NCBI GenBank assembly: GCA_903825645.1
Contig: CAIKBL010000042.1
Location: 53,289-117,288, forward strand
Reading direction: 5' to 3'
Length of the DNA: 64,000 nucleotides
Origin: an uncultured Pseudomonadota bacterium
Lineage (GTDB): Bacteria; Pseudomonadota; Gammaproteobacteria; Ga0077536
Within the stretch, counting starts at the first letter, position 1. The number at the start of each line of letters is the position of its first letter. Positions 9,040-18,818 of this stretch are shown here, one piece after another. The notes beneath the pieces were generated by a model. That model searched no databases. It was not told the origin of the DNA and was given only the letters and a program-made list of their open reading frames with translations. Position numbers and translations under genes: made by a program.

Positions 9040-10386
9040 ATGAACATCACCCCATCAGACAAGGATGACCTACCACCAGTCGCAGAGCTTTGTGCGGTCA
9101 GCAAAACCTTCAATACGGCGGGCGGGCATGAGTTGAAAGTGCTGGAGAACATCAATCTTGCCGTCCATGACGGTGAGTTCCTGGCCTTGCTCGGCCAGTC
9201 GGGTTCCGGCAAGTCAACCCTTCTTCGGTGCCTCACAGGTTTAGTGGCACCGAGTGCCGGCAGGGCGCTCAGCGGCGGGAAAACGTGCCACGGGGTCAAT
9301 CCCGAGGCTTCCATTGTCTTTCAGACCTTTGCCCTTTATCCCTGGCTAACCGTCGAACAGAACGTCGCCGTGGGCTTAATGGCTCGGAACGTGACGTGGG
9401 CGGCCCGCGACGCAGCGGTCGACCGCGCCATAGAGCTTATCGGCTTAGGCAATTATCACACTGCATATCCCCGAGAATTATCGGGTGGCATGCGTCAACG
9501 CGTCGGTATCGCGCGCGCATTGGTTGCACAACCCAAGCTCCTATGCCTCGACGAGGCCTTTAGTGCCTTGGATGTGTTGACCGGCGAGAATCTGCGTCAG
9601 GAGCTCCTGACGCTGTGGCGGAGTCCGGAGAGCGGGCTCAGCTCTATTTTTATGGTCACGCACAACATTGAGGAAGCCGTGGAGATGGCGACCCGAATCG
9701 TGGTCCTGTTTCCGAGACCTGGCCGTATTGGGCTGGTGCTCGACAATCCTCTACCCTACCCGAGAGACAGTCGGGATCCCGAGTTTCAGCGCTTGGTGAG
9801 TGTGATACACGAATCTATTACCACCATGGCGTTACCTGATCTGCCGCAGGATATCCCTCTCTCAGGACAACCAGTTTCGCGGGGACGATCGCGCATGGAG
9901 TCGATTCCGCTCGTTCCCGTTGGCCAAATTCTGGGCTTGATGAGCATTCTTCGCGACTCGCCGGAACTGTCCAATATTTACGACATCTCGGACGAAATCG
10001 GCAAAGAGTTCGGCGAGACCATTGCGATTGTTAAGGCAGCGGAAATTCTCGATTTTATCGACACACCCCAACAGGATGTCCGGTTTACGGAATTGGGTCG
10101 CCGGTTCGTAGACGCCGATCGCCTAGCACGCCGCGAAATTTTCAAGGCGCAGGTCCTCAAGCTCCGACTCTTTCAGATCATCATCGCGACCCTCGAGGAG
10201 ACCGAGGAGGTCGAAGCGGATCAGGTGATTCAGGATATTGCGAGCGCGCTGCCCTACGACAATCCGGAGAAGACTTTTCAGACGATGGTCGCTTGGGGAC
10301 GATATGCAGGCCTGATGGACTTCAATGCCAATACCCGGACAGTCTTCGTTCCTGAGGGCGACACCGGTGAGTATGTCCCGATGTAG
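9040..10386 (+). CDS. ABC transporter ATPase with C-terminal AAA-associated domain
   Basis: 448 residues from ATG 9040; a TTG at 9031 overlapping the permease stop is a less likely start. Residues ~15-260 form the nucleotide-binding domain: Walker A GQSGSGKST, Q loop VFQTFALYPWL, signature ELSGGMRQRVGIARAL, Walker B LLCLDEAFSALD, and switch His in VTHNIEEAV. The last ~150 residues form the AAA-associated C-terminal domain found on some nitrate/taurine-type ATPases. The pair is presumably an inner-membrane importer serving the catabolic block. Confidence 0.9.
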   Translation: MNITPSDKDDLPPVAELCAVSKTFNTAGGHELKVLENINLAVHDGEFLALLGQSGSGKSTLLRCLTGLVAPSAGRALSGGKTCHGVNPEASIVFQTFALYPWLTVEQNVAVGLMARNVTWAARDAAVDRAIELIGLGNYHTAYPRELSGGMRQRVGIARALVAQPKLLCLDEAFSALDVLTGENLRQELLTLWRSPESGLSSIFMVTHNIEEAVEMATRIVVLFPRPGRIGLVLDNPLPYPRDSRDPEFQRLVSVIHESITTMALPDLPQDIPLSGQPVSRGRSRMESIPLVPVGQILGLMSILRDSPELSNIYDISDEIGKEFGETIAIVKAAEILDFIDTPQQDVRFTELGRRFVDADRLARREIFKAQVLKLRLFQIIIATLEETEEVEADQVIQDIASALPYDNPEKTFQTMVAWGRYAGLMDFNANTRTVFVPEGDTGEYVPM

Positions 10387-10397
10387 GCAGCGCGCTC

Positions 10398-10450
10398 GCC
10401 AGAAGGCATCTGGCATGATGAAGCGGGGTGCGCCCGTCGGGGGGCTTTAA
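10398..10450. terminator. Weak hairpins between convergent genes
   Basis: GCCAGA (10398-10403) pairs with TCTGGC (10409-10414). A second, four-pair stem GCCC/GGGC at 10432-10445 is followed by TTTAATT. They lie between the ends of the ATPase (+) and the regulator (-), where a two-way terminator is expected. Both stems are short. Confidence 0.35.
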
Positions 10451-10897
10451 TTAATAAAGGGGATGTCGTAGTTTTTGGAACACCGCCGGTATGCCCTGGC
10501 TGCCGGCGGCTGAGACGAAGGGAACGGGGTGGAGATGCCGACGAGGCGCCACCTCCGTAATGACCTGGTGCTGGCGGCAGTCGATCACCACAGCCTCCAA
10601 GGCCCGCGATAGCTGCTCGAATCGGTCGATAAGCATGGCCGTTGGTCTGACAAGCTTTACCCGCGCATCTCCAGCGGGAGCTGCGAGCGAGATCCACCCA
10701 CTCGCTACGAGCGCATTAAAGTGAGGACGGAGTCCCATCGGGCTGTGAGGTACCTCAGTGAAAAGCCGCTTGACGGTCAGCGGCGGCTCACTCTCCATCA
10801 CAGCCACCAGAATATCCAACGCGATCGAACCATAAGCGGCCGGCAGATAAACACTGGCGTGTTGCCGGATTCTAAGGAGCAGCGTGATCGCGAGCAT
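10451..10897 (-). CDS. Winged-helix transcriptional regulator, MarR-like
   Basis: 148 residues. Residues ~20-95 read as a winged helix-turn-helix: SIALDILVAVMESEPPLTVK, FTEVPHSPMGLRPHFNALVASGW (recognition helix region) and a beta wing with DARVKLVRPT. The last 50 residues are low-complexity and not conserved to my eye. It is transcribed away from the IpdAB-like genes, with 273 bases between the starts, so it probably controls them, itself, or both. The effector is unknown. Confidence 0.65.
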   Translation of the reverse strand: MLAITLLLRIRQHASVYLPAAYGSIALDILVAVMESEPPLTVKRLFTEVPHSPMGLRPHFNALVASGWISLAAPAGDARVKLVRPTAMLIDRFEQLSRALEAVVIDCRQHQVITEVAPRRHLHPVPFVSAAGSQGIPAVFQKLRHPLY

Positions 10898-11170
10898 GCA
10901 GGTGAGTATAGACCAAGTTTTTCTTTTAGCAACTTGATGGCTGCTTTATGGGCGCTCGAAGGTCCAGTTCTGCGGCGTTTCCCGTCGTGCGCGGAAAACC
11001 GACCGCGAAAAATTCCAGGCGATCGTTTTCCGCACAGATGAAATCTGCCACAGGTTCGGATGACCGCCGCACCGATCAACCACACTCCCCGGTTCATCGT
11101 CGATGTCGTACCCGCGCAGTGCGAGCCCAGATATGGCATAAAGGTGCCAATAGGCAAATCCGGGGAAGCC

Positions 11171-12055
11171 ATGTCAGTCGCTATTCGAACCGAACGTCTA
11201 ATCGAGGAAACCGCGGCCGTGGCGCGGGTAGAGAGCGGAATGACTCTCGCCATCGGGGAACCGGCTCCTGCCGCGTTGATCCGGCAAATCATTCGGCGGG
11301 GAATACGCGACCTCACCGTAGTTGGGAGCGGGCTCGCGCTGGATCTTTTAATCGCGGGGGGTTGCGTGCGTAAAACCATCAGCTACTACGCGGGGGGCGG
11401 CGTCCGGGTTGCGGTAGCGCCGATGTTCAGGCGGGCCGCCGAACGCGGTGAAATAAACGTCTGGGAATGCGACGAAGGGATCCTGACCAGTGGACTCGAA
11501 GCTGCCGGCAAGGGCTTACCCTTCATGCCCTGGCGCGGCGGGGTCGGGACTTCACTGCCCGAAATCAACCCGGATCTAAAGCTTTTCCAAGATCCCATTC
11601 GGGGCGAAACCTTGCTCGCCGTACCCGCCATCAAGGTAGATGTCGCGCTCCTGCACGCCTCGCTCGCTGATGTCTACGGCAATGTTCAGCATCGTGGCGG
11701 ACCGGGATGGATCGATCTCTTCCTCCAGCGGGCAGCAACGTACTGCATCGTACAAGTGGAAAAAATCGTGCCGAATGAACAAATCAGGGCAGATCCCTGG
11801 GCCACCACCATAGGACGAGCGGACGCGGTGGTCCGCTTGCCGTGGGGCGCTCATCCTTGGTACAGCCGGGGTTGGTACATACAGGACACGCCGTGGCTCT
11901 CGCAATATGTCAGTGCCGCAACGGCCGCCGCGGACCGTGACGAACCGGCCGCCTTGCAAAGCTTGCTAACCGAATATTGTCGGCAGCCGCAGTCTCATGC
12001 GGAATATCTGGCCCGCATTGGCTTGCCTCGCCTACTGGCACTCCACGAATACTGA
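11171..12055 (+). CDS. Class I CoA-transferase family alpha subunit (IpdA-like)
   Basis: 294 residues from ATG 11171 (MSVAIRTERLIEE), chosen because upstream residues are not family-like and GGGGAA precedes it. Marks are a Rossmann-like start, then GSGLALDLLIAGG, GLEAAGKGLPFMPWRGGVGT and HASLADVYGNVQHRG. These match glutaconate CoA-transferase A and the steroid-ring-opening enzyme IpdA. It is followed ten bases later by the beta subunit. IpdAB hydrolyses a ring in the last step of steroid C/D-ring degradation; whether this pair does the same, or transfers CoA, cannot be read directly. Confidence 0.8.
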   Translation: MSVAIRTERLIEETAAVARVESGMTLAIGEPAPAALIRQIIRRGIRDLTVVGSGLALDLLIAGGCVRKTISYYAGGGVRVAVAPMFRRAAERGEINVWECDEGILTSGLEAAGKGLPFMPWRGGVGTSLPEINPDLKLFQDPIRGETLLAVPAIKVDVALLHASLADVYGNVQHRGGPGWIDLFLQRAATYCIVQVEKIVPNEQIRADPWATTIGRADAVVRLPWGAHPWYSRGWYIQDTPWLSQYVSAATAAADRDEPAALQSLLTEYCRQPQSHAEYLARIGLPRLLALHEY

Positions 12056-12065
12056 GGAGGTAGAC

Positions 12066-12854
12066 GTGTCGTTATCCTATTCAATCCCGGAGATGCTGGC
12101 TTGTTTGCTCGCGGCAGATCTCCGCGACGGAGAAGAGCTGCAGGTTGGTGTCGCACTCCCCATTCCCGAAGCCGCGGTGCGCCTCGCGCACCTGATGCAC
12201 GGGCCAAACATGGAATTAATTTTTCTGGGCGCGCGGATGAACGTGCACCATCTCGAGCAGATACCGATGCCCGCTTTCGGTTGGGACTGTCGTGTGGTGC
12301 GATGGGCAGAGTCCTTCAGCGACCGGGGTCATCGCTTTGACCAGGTAAAAGATTGGGGGCGTCGCGTATTTTTCGTCGGCGGAATCCAGGTCGATCCATA
12401 CGGCAATACCAACCTCATTGGGGTAGGCGATCAATACACGCGCCTCAAATTCCGCGGTCCGGGCGCCGTGGGCACGCCGTCGCTGACCACGCATGTGGGC
12501 CGTTATTACATCGTACTGAACAGTCACACCCCTCGTACGTTTGTGCCCCGGTGCGACTTTATAAGTAGTGTTGGCTGGGGCGACGGTGGCCCGGAAGGCC
12601 GATCACGATTAGGCCTTCCGGGTGGCGGTCCCAAATATTGCCTTACGCCGTTGTGCGTGATGGATTTCACCGAGACGGAAAAACGTCTGCGCCTAGTCTC
12701 CCTGCATCCCGGGGTGACGCTCGAGCAGGTGCGCGCGCAAACCGGTTTCGAGTTGGTGGTCCCGCCATGGATTCCGATCACTTCTCCACCCTGCGCTGAG
12801 GCCCTTCGCATCCTGCGAACACGTGTCGATCTGGCGGGTGCCTTACGGACGTGA
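12066..12854 (+). CDS. Class I CoA-transferase family beta subunit (IpdB-like)
   Basis: 262 residues starting at GTG 12066, set by AGGAGG at 12055-12060 overlapping the alpha-subunit stop. It has VGVALPIPEAAVRLAHLMHG and KDWGRRVFFVGGIQVDPYGN, then the glycine-rich GWGDGG and GLPGGGPKYC segments of the family. Where GctB-type transferases carry the catalytic Glu shortly after the first strand, this has ELIFLGARMN with no obvious equivalent. That resembles the IpdB branch, which is hydrolytic rather than a true transferase. Confidence 0.8.
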   Translation: MSLSYSIPEMLACLLAADLRDGEELQVGVALPIPEAAVRLAHLMHGPNMELIFLGARMNVHHLEQIPMPAFGWDCRVVRWAESFSDRGHRFDQVKDWGRRVFFVGGIQVDPYGNTNLIGVGDQYTRLKFRGPGAVGTPSLTTHVGRYYIVLNSHTPRTFVPRCDFISSVGWGDGGPEGRSRLGLPGGGPKYCLTPLCVMDFTETEKRLRLVSLHPGVTLEQVRAQTGFELVVPPWIPITSPPCAEALRILRTRVDLAGALRT

Positions 12855-13080
12855 CACTCCCCCTCAGCATGGCTCGGGCCTAGAGAGCCCGCCTGAAGCG
12901 GCAAAGCGCATCGCGGCGCCCGTAGCACCCCTGGTTACGTGTATTGAATTGGCTCGTCGGATAACTTACCCTCGCTCGCGCTAGGCCTGTGGGCGACCAT
13001 CGCCACGGGGACCGCCCGTCGCCGCCCCGAAAAATCACCGCTTTTTCAACTGCTCACCAGGCCGTTCACCCATATCGCTT

Positions 13081-15024
13081 ATGCAAGAGAACGCACCGCT
13101 CGACGATGATCGGGATCACCACGGATCTCATCCGTTATTAATGACCGTTGGCGCTATTGGCGTTGTCTATGGCGATTTGGGCACCAGTCCCCTGTACACC
13201 TTTCAACAGACCATGCAGACGCAAGGCCTGCCGGCCAGCACGGAATCGATATTCGGTTGTATTTCGCTCGTCTTCTGGGCCTTGCTGATGGTGGTCACCG
13301 TCAAATATATCTGGGTCATCATGCGCGCCAGTAACGACGGAGAAGGCGGCATCTTCGCGCTCATCGGCCTGCTGCGGGCGCGACCCATCGGATCCACACG
13401 CGCCATGATTCTGGCCACCACCAGTATTGGGATCGCGGCCGCGGCACTCTTGTTCGCCGACACGCTCATTACGCCCGCCCTATCGGTCATGTCGGCTGTC
13501 GAAGGGATCGAAATCATGTACCCGGACGCCGATCACTGGGTAGTGGGTATTTCCGCAGTGATCCTCCTCATGCTGTTTCTGTTGCAGCAATTTGGAACGG
13601 CGATTATTAGCCGATTATTTTCTCCGGTAATGCTTGTCTATTTCTGCACGATAGCGGTGCTCGGTAGCCTGCAGATTTGGCAGACACCCACAGTATGGGC
13701 CGCCTTGTCTCCGCACTTCGCCGGCCACTTATTGATCGAACTCTCCTGGGGGGAGCGGTTTGCCCTGCTCGGCAATATCCTGCTGGCTTTGACGGGCGCC
13801 GAGGCACTTTACGCCGACATGGGGCATTTCGGACGACGTCCCATTGCGCGGGCGTGGACATTTTTTGTACTCCCGTCGGTGATGCTCAACTATTTAGGAC
13901 AGGGCGCCTGGATGGTTCGGACGCAACATTTTTCCACGGCCAACAGTCCTTTTTTCCTGATGGCCCCTGATGGCTGGCTATGGCCGATCATCCTCCTCTC
14001 GGTGTTCGCCTGCGTAATTGCCAGCCAGGCCGTGATCACGGGCACGTTCTCCATGGCGAGCCAAGCTATCAAACTGCACTATCTGCCGCGACTTAAGATT
14101 GAACACACGTCAGCCGTGGAGCGCGGTCAAATCTATCTTCCGCGAATCAATTTTCTGCTGACCATCGGTTGCATACTGCTCGTGTTGACGTTCCGATCCT
14201 CCTCGGCACTCGCCGCCGCGTTCGGCTTTGCGGTCGCCGCGACCATGATTGTCACGACGATCGTCTTTCTGCCCGTTATGCATTACGTGTGGCACTGGCC
14301 GGTGCGCCGCATCCTCATCATCGGCCTCTGTGCGGCACCACTGGATTTCGTTTTCTTCGCGGCCGCCTCTACCAAGCTGCCGGAGAGCCACTATCTCACT
14401 CTGATCATTGCGATAGTTGTCGCGTTTCTGCTGGTGGTATGGCAAGTCGGCAACCGTTATCTGACCGCGCTGGCCCAACGTCTGGATATGCCGGTCTCGC
14501 TATTCGCCGACATGATCAGCGATCGCACAGATTTGCATTTCCAACAACGTCCTGCACTTTTTTTCCAGAACCTACCTCCCCAGCCAGGCGGAGAAGAAAT
14601 CACGCCGAACGCACTCCTGCGGCAGGTTCAACTGACGTCCATGCTCTATCAACCCACCGTGATCGTCGATTTCAATACAACCAATGCACCACGCGTCCGC
14701 GAAGAACTGCGCGTGAAGGCAATGGGATACCCTAACCGTATTCATGTCGTAACACTTTCCTTCGGTTTTGCCGAAGAGCCTTCTCTCGCACCCGTGCTCG
14801 AATATGGACGCGGTCAGGGTTGGTGGGGCAAAAAAGAAGAAGAGTTGGTGTACTACCTCGGTCGTGAAGATCTCCGATTTGCAGAAAGAGCAGAAGGAAA
14901 AGGTCTTCCTGGTTTCGTCAAATGGCCTTTCGCCTGGTTGCACCGACAGGATGAAAGTCTGGCGCGCACCCTCCAAATCCCGGCGACCCAGTACGCTGAA
15001 CTGAGTATTACTATCGATATTTGA
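13081..15024 (+). CDS. kup: Kup-type low-affinity potassium uptake protein
   Basis: 647 residues, normal for the KUP/HAK/KT family. The N-terminal GAIGVVYGDLGTSPLYTF is the family hallmark, followed by about twelve hydrophobic segments (residues ~25-440), including NDGEGGIFAL, and a cytoplasmic C-terminal domain. It imports K+ in symport with H+ at the inner membrane. It stands alone, with 226 bases upstream and 159 downstream. An inverted repeat CTGATC/GATCAG follows the stop without a T tract. Confidence 0.96.
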   Translation: MQENAPLDDDRDHHGSHPLLMTVGAIGVVYGDLGTSPLYTFQQTMQTQGLPASTESIFGCISLVFWALLMVVTVKYIWVIMRASNDGEGGIFALIGLLRARPIGSTRAMILATTSIGIAAAALLFADTLITPALSVMSAVEGIEIMYPDADHWVVGISAVILLMLFLLQQFGTAIISRLFSPVMLVYFCTIAVLGSLQIWQTPTVWAALSPHFAGHLLIELSWGERFALLGNILLALTGAEALYADMGHFGRRPIARAWTFFVLPSVMLNYLGQGAWMVRTQHFSTANSPFFLMAPDGWLWPIILLSVFACVIASQAVITGTFSMASQAIKLHYLPRLKIEHTSAVERGQIYLPRINFLLTIGCILLVLTFRSSSALAAAFGFAVAATMIVTTIVFLPVMHYVWHWPVRRILIIGLCAAPLDFVFFAAASTKLPESHYLTLIIAIVVAFLLVVWQVGNRYLTALAQRLDMPVSLFADMISDRTDLHFQQRPALFFQNLPPQPGGEEITPNALLRQVQLTSMLYQPTVIVDFNTTNAPRVREELRVKAMGYPNRIHVVTLSFGFAEEPSLAPVLEYGRGQGWWGKKEEELVYYLGREDLRFAERAEGKGLPGFVKWPFAWLHRQDESLARTLQIPATQYAELSITIDI

Positions 15025-15183
15025 ACGTATCGCTGATCCCTTGATGCGAGATCAGGAACCGTTATCGGCGTAGAAGAAGCGACAGACGGCCGTTCGCGTG
15101 AGCCGCGGGGATGAAAATGGCTGGACCTGCGTTCCTGCGCCCGCCACAATCGGTCAGTCACCCCGCAATCGGAGAAGCTTGGC

Positions 15184-17310
15184 ATGCCGAATCGCGTCCG
15201 TATTCTCGTCACTACCTTCCTCTCCATGTTGTGGGCAGGCCCGTGCCTAGCGGGCACAGGTTTCTACACCGTTCAACAGGCGATAAGCGGGAAAGAAGTC
15301 TACGAACGCCAGTGCGCGGAATGTCATCATCTCAGCCTACGTGGTACCGGCCATGGCCCCACCCTCGCCGGTCCGGATTTCCTGACGCAATGGGGCGGGC
15401 AATCGGTCGCATCGCTGACCATGTTGATCCAGACCCAAATGCCTGCAGGCGCGCCCCACTCGCTACGGAGGGAAGATTCCGTGGCCATCACGGCCTATAT
15501 CCTGCAGGTAAACGGCGCGCCCGCAGGACCCCAACCGCTCAACGCATCGGCGCCACAAGAGATTGGCGCGGTCGTGAAGGGGAGCGTACGCCCAGGGACC
15601 GGGAAGGCAGCAACCTTCCATAGCTGGGCGAACGCGGGGACCATTTCGGAAGAAGCGAAACATGCACGCGGGGCGATCAATCATCCGCTGACCGGGTATG
15701 TAGCGGTGAGCAATGAGATGCTTGCGGCTCCCCCGGATAGCGATTGGCTAAGCTGGCGTCGGACGCAGGACAGTCAGGGTTTCAGTCCGTTGAAATCCAT
15801 CACACGCGAAAATGTGCGCACGCTGCGTCTCGCCTGGGCGCTCACCATGCACGAGGGAAGTAATCAGGGCACGCCCCTTGTCCATGATGGCATCATGTTC
15901 CTGACCCATCCCGGCAATGTCATCCAGGCCCTAGATGCCACCAATGGTGAGTTGCTTTGGGAATACACCTATGACTATCCACCCGCGTCACGCACGCTCG
16001 GTGGTCCGACCAAAAACATCGCCCTGTATGGTGATAAGGTTTTTCTAGCGACCTATGACGCCGCTATCGTCGCACTCGACGCCCGCACGGGGAAACGGGT
16101 GTGGCGCACCGTCAAGGCCGATTATCAGCTGGGGTTTACCCATACTGCGGGCCCTATCATCGCCGATGGCGTGGTGATCAGTGGCATCAACGGCTGTGAG
16201 CGGTACAAAAAAGAGGGCTGCTTTATCACCGGCCATGATCCGGATACCGGCAAGGAATTATGGCGGACCTCTACCATCGCCAAAGGCGACGATCCCAACA
16301 ATGCGACGTGGGGCAAGATCCCGCCCGAACTGCGGGCTGGCGGCGATACGTGGATTGCGGGCAGCTATGATACGCAACGCAAATTGATTTTTATGGGCAC
16401 TTCGCAGGCCAAACCATGGGTGGCGAAAAGTCGGGGGATGACCGTACTTGACGCCGCCCTGTATACCAATTCAACGCTCGCGCTTGAGCCTAAAACCGGC
16501 AAAATTGTTTGGTATTATCAGCATATACCGGGTGAAACCCTCGATATGGAAGTCGGCTTCGAACGCGTCCTTTTCGACCTCGACGGGAAACCCCTCATGG
16601 CGACTGTCGGTAAAGACGGCATCCTGTGGAAACTCGATCGTGCCACGGGAGCCTTCGTCGATTTCACCGAAACTATCTATCAAAATATTTTCCAACCGCT
16701 TGATCGGAAAACCGGTCAACTGCATTACCGGCAAGACATCATTGAAGCCAAATTAGGCGACACGATCTCCGCGTGCCCGAGCATCTATGGGGGCCACAAC
16801 TGGCAGTCGAGTGCCTACAATCCCATCGCCCATACCCTCGTGATTCCCTTCCACCAACTGTGCGTGGATATGGTCGGGCGTAAGGTCGACATGACGGAGG
16901 GCAATGGGGGTTATGGCGGTGAGTCTCGGGTCTATCCCATGCCAGGTAAGAAGGGCATGCTGGGTCGTCTCGCGGCGTGGGATCTGCGCACGATGCAAGA
17001 AACCTGGAAATATGAGCAGCGTGCGATGTTCCTGACCGCCGCGCTCAATACCGCTGGCGGACTCACCCTTATCGGCGATGTTGATCGCTACTTCAAGGCA
17101 TTCGACCTCGAGAGCGGCAAGCCCCTGTGGCAAACCCGCCTAGGCGCAGCCCTGCATGGTTACCCCATCACCTACGCGGCCAAGGGCAAACAGTATGTCG
17201 CGGTACAAACCGGCATGGGCGTCTTCAAACTCGTGACCGCGCAACAGAGCCCTGAGATCTACCAACCTAACGGTGGCAATGAGCTCTATGTCTTCGCCCT
17301 CCCGGACTGA
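15184..17310 (+). CDS. PQQ-dependent quinohaemoprotein dehydrogenase with N-terminal cytochrome c
   Basis: 708 residues with a signal peptide (about 1-23, ending GPCLA). A cytochrome c domain follows with C44-x-x-C47-H48 and a likely axial Met86, then an eight-bladed PQQ propeller (about 185-705) with W-motif repeats such as [22 protein letters not shown] and [11 protein letters not shown]. Type II alcohol dehydrogenases carry haem at the C-terminus; here it is N-terminal. At the catalytic aspartate motif it reads D454-M-E456 ([10 protein letters not shown]). The vicinal Cys pair of methanol dehydrogenases is absent; Cys338 and Cys346 may form another disulfide. Periplasmic oxidation of an alcohol or similar is likely; the substrate is unknown. 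Confidence 0.88.
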   Translation: MPNRVRILVTTFLSMLWAGPCLAGTGFYTVQQAISGKEVYERQCAECHHLSLRGTGHGPTLAGPDFLTQWGGQSVASLTMLIQTQMPAGAPHSLRREDSVAITAYILQVNGAPAGPQPLNASAPQEIGAVVKGSVRPGTGKAATFHSWANAGTISEEAKHARGAINHPLTGYVAVSNEMLAAPPDSDWLSWRRTQDSQGFSPLKSITRENVRTLRLAWALTMHEGSNQGTPLVHDGIMFLTHPGNVIQALDATNGELLWEYTYDYPPASRTLGGPTKNIALYGDKVFLATYDAAIVALDARTGKRVWRTVKADYQLGFTHTAGPIIADGVVISGINGCERYKKEGCFITGHDPDTGKELWRTSTIAKGDDPNNATWGKIPPELRAGGDTWIAGSYDTQRKLIFMGTSQAKPWVAKSRGMTVLDAALYTNSTLALEPKTGKIVWYYQHIPGETLDMEVGFERVLFDLDGKPLMATVGKDGILWKLDRATGAFVDFTETIYQNIFQPLDRKTGQLHYRQDIIEAKLGDTISACPSIYGGHNWQSSAYNPIAHTLVIPFHQLCVDMVGRKVDMTEGNGGYGGESRVYPMPGKKGMLGRLAAWDLRTMQETWKYEQRAMFLTAALNTAGGLTLIGDVDRYFKAFDLESGKPLWQTRLGAALHGYPITYAAKGKQYVAVQTGMGVFKLVTAQQSPEIYQPNGGNELYVFALPD

Positions 17311-17326
17311 CCGGGCCGCAGCCCGG
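17311..17326. terminator. Hairpin between convergent genes
   Basis: CCGGGC (17311-17316), loop CGCA, GCCCGG (17321-17326) directly abuts the PQQ dehydrogenase stop. It has no T tract on the plus strand. It sits between converging genes, so it may serve both. Confidence 0.45.
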
Positions 17327-17370
17327 CAATCGCGCGGGTGCGGCGAGCAGCCGGCGCTGGAAAGTCCGCG

Positions 17371-18588
17371 CTAACGGGCCACCGGTTGGTGCAGGCGTTG
17401 ATAGGCCTCGTCGCCGACCCGGCCGACCACCCCTCGACCGAGTGAATCCGCCGCCACAGCCGCCGCGAAAAGGCTCGCCGGGGTGACCGGAAAGGGCTCA
17501 TTCTGCAGAAAGGCCATCGCGGTCGCTCCGACCATCGCTGCCATCAAGTCTTCGGTATCCGAAACCTTCAGCGACAGGTGGCCATAATGGGCAGGCAATC
17601 CCACCGCTGCGCAGAACTCCGCGACGCGCGCAGCCTCATCGAGCTTCGACTCGAGTACCAGCTGAGTCAATAAGCCAATCGCCACCATCTCGCCATGCAG
17701 GTAGGTCGCGTGAAGTTGGGGTAGCACGGTCAAGCCCTGCGCCACCGCGTGGGCGCCGGCCAGGCCTCCGCTCTCAAAGCCGATTCCGCTCAACAACGTA
17801 TTAGCCTCAACCACATGTTCAAGCGCCACGGTGACCTGTTGCGCACGGACAGCTGCGACAGCCGCCACACCGTCCGCATACAACGTCTTGGCACAAAGCT
17901 CGCCAAGTGCCGCCGCCGCCAAGGTTGGACGCGCCGCCAGCATGGAGCGTCCCGCCGGATTTTCAATGCAAGTCCGTGCCTCGTACCATGTCGCAAGGGC
18001 ATCGCCCATCCCGCTGACCAGATAGCGCACGGGTGCCTCCGCGACGACTTGCGTGTCGACAACGACAAGCACTGGATTCTGAGGGAAAAATTCCAGCAAC
18101 TCCGTAACCCCTGCGGGCGTATAGATCACCGAAAGTCCGGAGCACGGCGCATCGTTGGAGGCCAGCGAGGGGCAACTCACCATGGGGATCCCTAACCGAT
18201 AGGCAATCGACTTTCCGGCATCCAGGCATTTACCGCCACCGACCGCGACCAGACAATCCGCGGAGAACTGTTGGATTTTGATTTCCACAACGGCCTTATC
18301 AATTTCGGCGTAGGAGCACTCGCCGCCGAAAATCACCACCCGACTGTCGATCCCGGCCGCTTCCAGGCTACGCTTGATGCGGACGCCTTCCCGTCGTTCG
18401 CCACCCGCGGTGATCAGCAACGCGACGCGTCGCGCCGGCACCAGCCCAAGATACGTGCCTAGGTGATCGAGCACGCCCGCGCCTTGTATATAACGCGAAG
18501 GCGCGGCTAGGACCTGCGGCAGCGTGTGCTGCCCGCCCGAAGACTGTTGGTAAACGACTTCCGGTTGAAAGGTCTGCGGTTGGTGCAT
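17371..18588 (-). CDS. Glycerol dehydrogenase family (iron-type ADH superfamily)
   Basis: 405 residues. The N-terminal NAD-binding domain has VAVGGGKCLDAGKS (residues ~114-127). The C-terminal helical domain carries the metal ligands Asp196 (SGMGDALATWYEA), His280 (GGLAGAHAVAQG) and His298 (TYLHGEMVAIG). This pattern fits GldA-like NAD-dependent glycerol dehydrogenases, normally about 365 residues; the extra length is at both ends. It converges with the PQQ dehydrogenase and is divergent from the carbonic anhydrase gene. Related sn-glycerol-1-phosphate dehydrogenase is less likely. Confidence 0.85.
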   Translation of the reverse strand: MHQPQTFQPEVVYQQSSGGQHTLPQVLAAPSRYIQGAGVLDHLGTYLGLVPARRVALLITAGGERREGVRIKRSLEAAGIDSRVVIFGGECSYAEIDKAVVEIKIQQFSADCLVAVGGGKCLDAGKSIAYRLGIPMVSCPSLASNDAPCSGLSVIYTPAGVTELLEFFPQNPVLVVVDTQVVAEAPVRYLVSGMGDALATWYEARTCIENPAGRSMLAARPTLAAAALGELCAKTLYADGVAAVAAVRAQQVTVALEHVVEANTLLSGIGFESGGLAGAHAVAQGLTVLPQLHATYLHGEMVAIGLLTQLVLESKLDEAARVAEFCAAVGLPAHYGHLSLKVSDTEDLMAAMVGATAMAFLQNEPFPVTPASLFAAAVAADSLGRGVVGRVGDEAYQRLHQPVAR

Positions 18589-18818
18589 GTTTAGTTCTCG
18601 CGCGATAGTGGCTCCGAGCGATAGCGTACTCCGAGTCCCCTATGCCCACCACTCCCTCCCCACGCAAGACGCTGAGGCGCCCCGAAGGCCCGAATAGCGC
18701 ATCAATACGTGCGCCAGACAGATTCTGTGGCACGCGCGCCCAGCCGGTTAGACGATGCAGCGCCATTTCGATAGGATGGCGCCATCCTCAGCCCTCACTG
18801 CCGAAAAGGACCTTTCCC

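Noticed and set aside
15184..17310. Lanthanide signature in the first PQQ dehydrogenase
   Set aside because: It has Asp-Met-Glu rather than Asp-x-Asp; acidic, but not the established signature, so I do not call it lanthanide-dependent.
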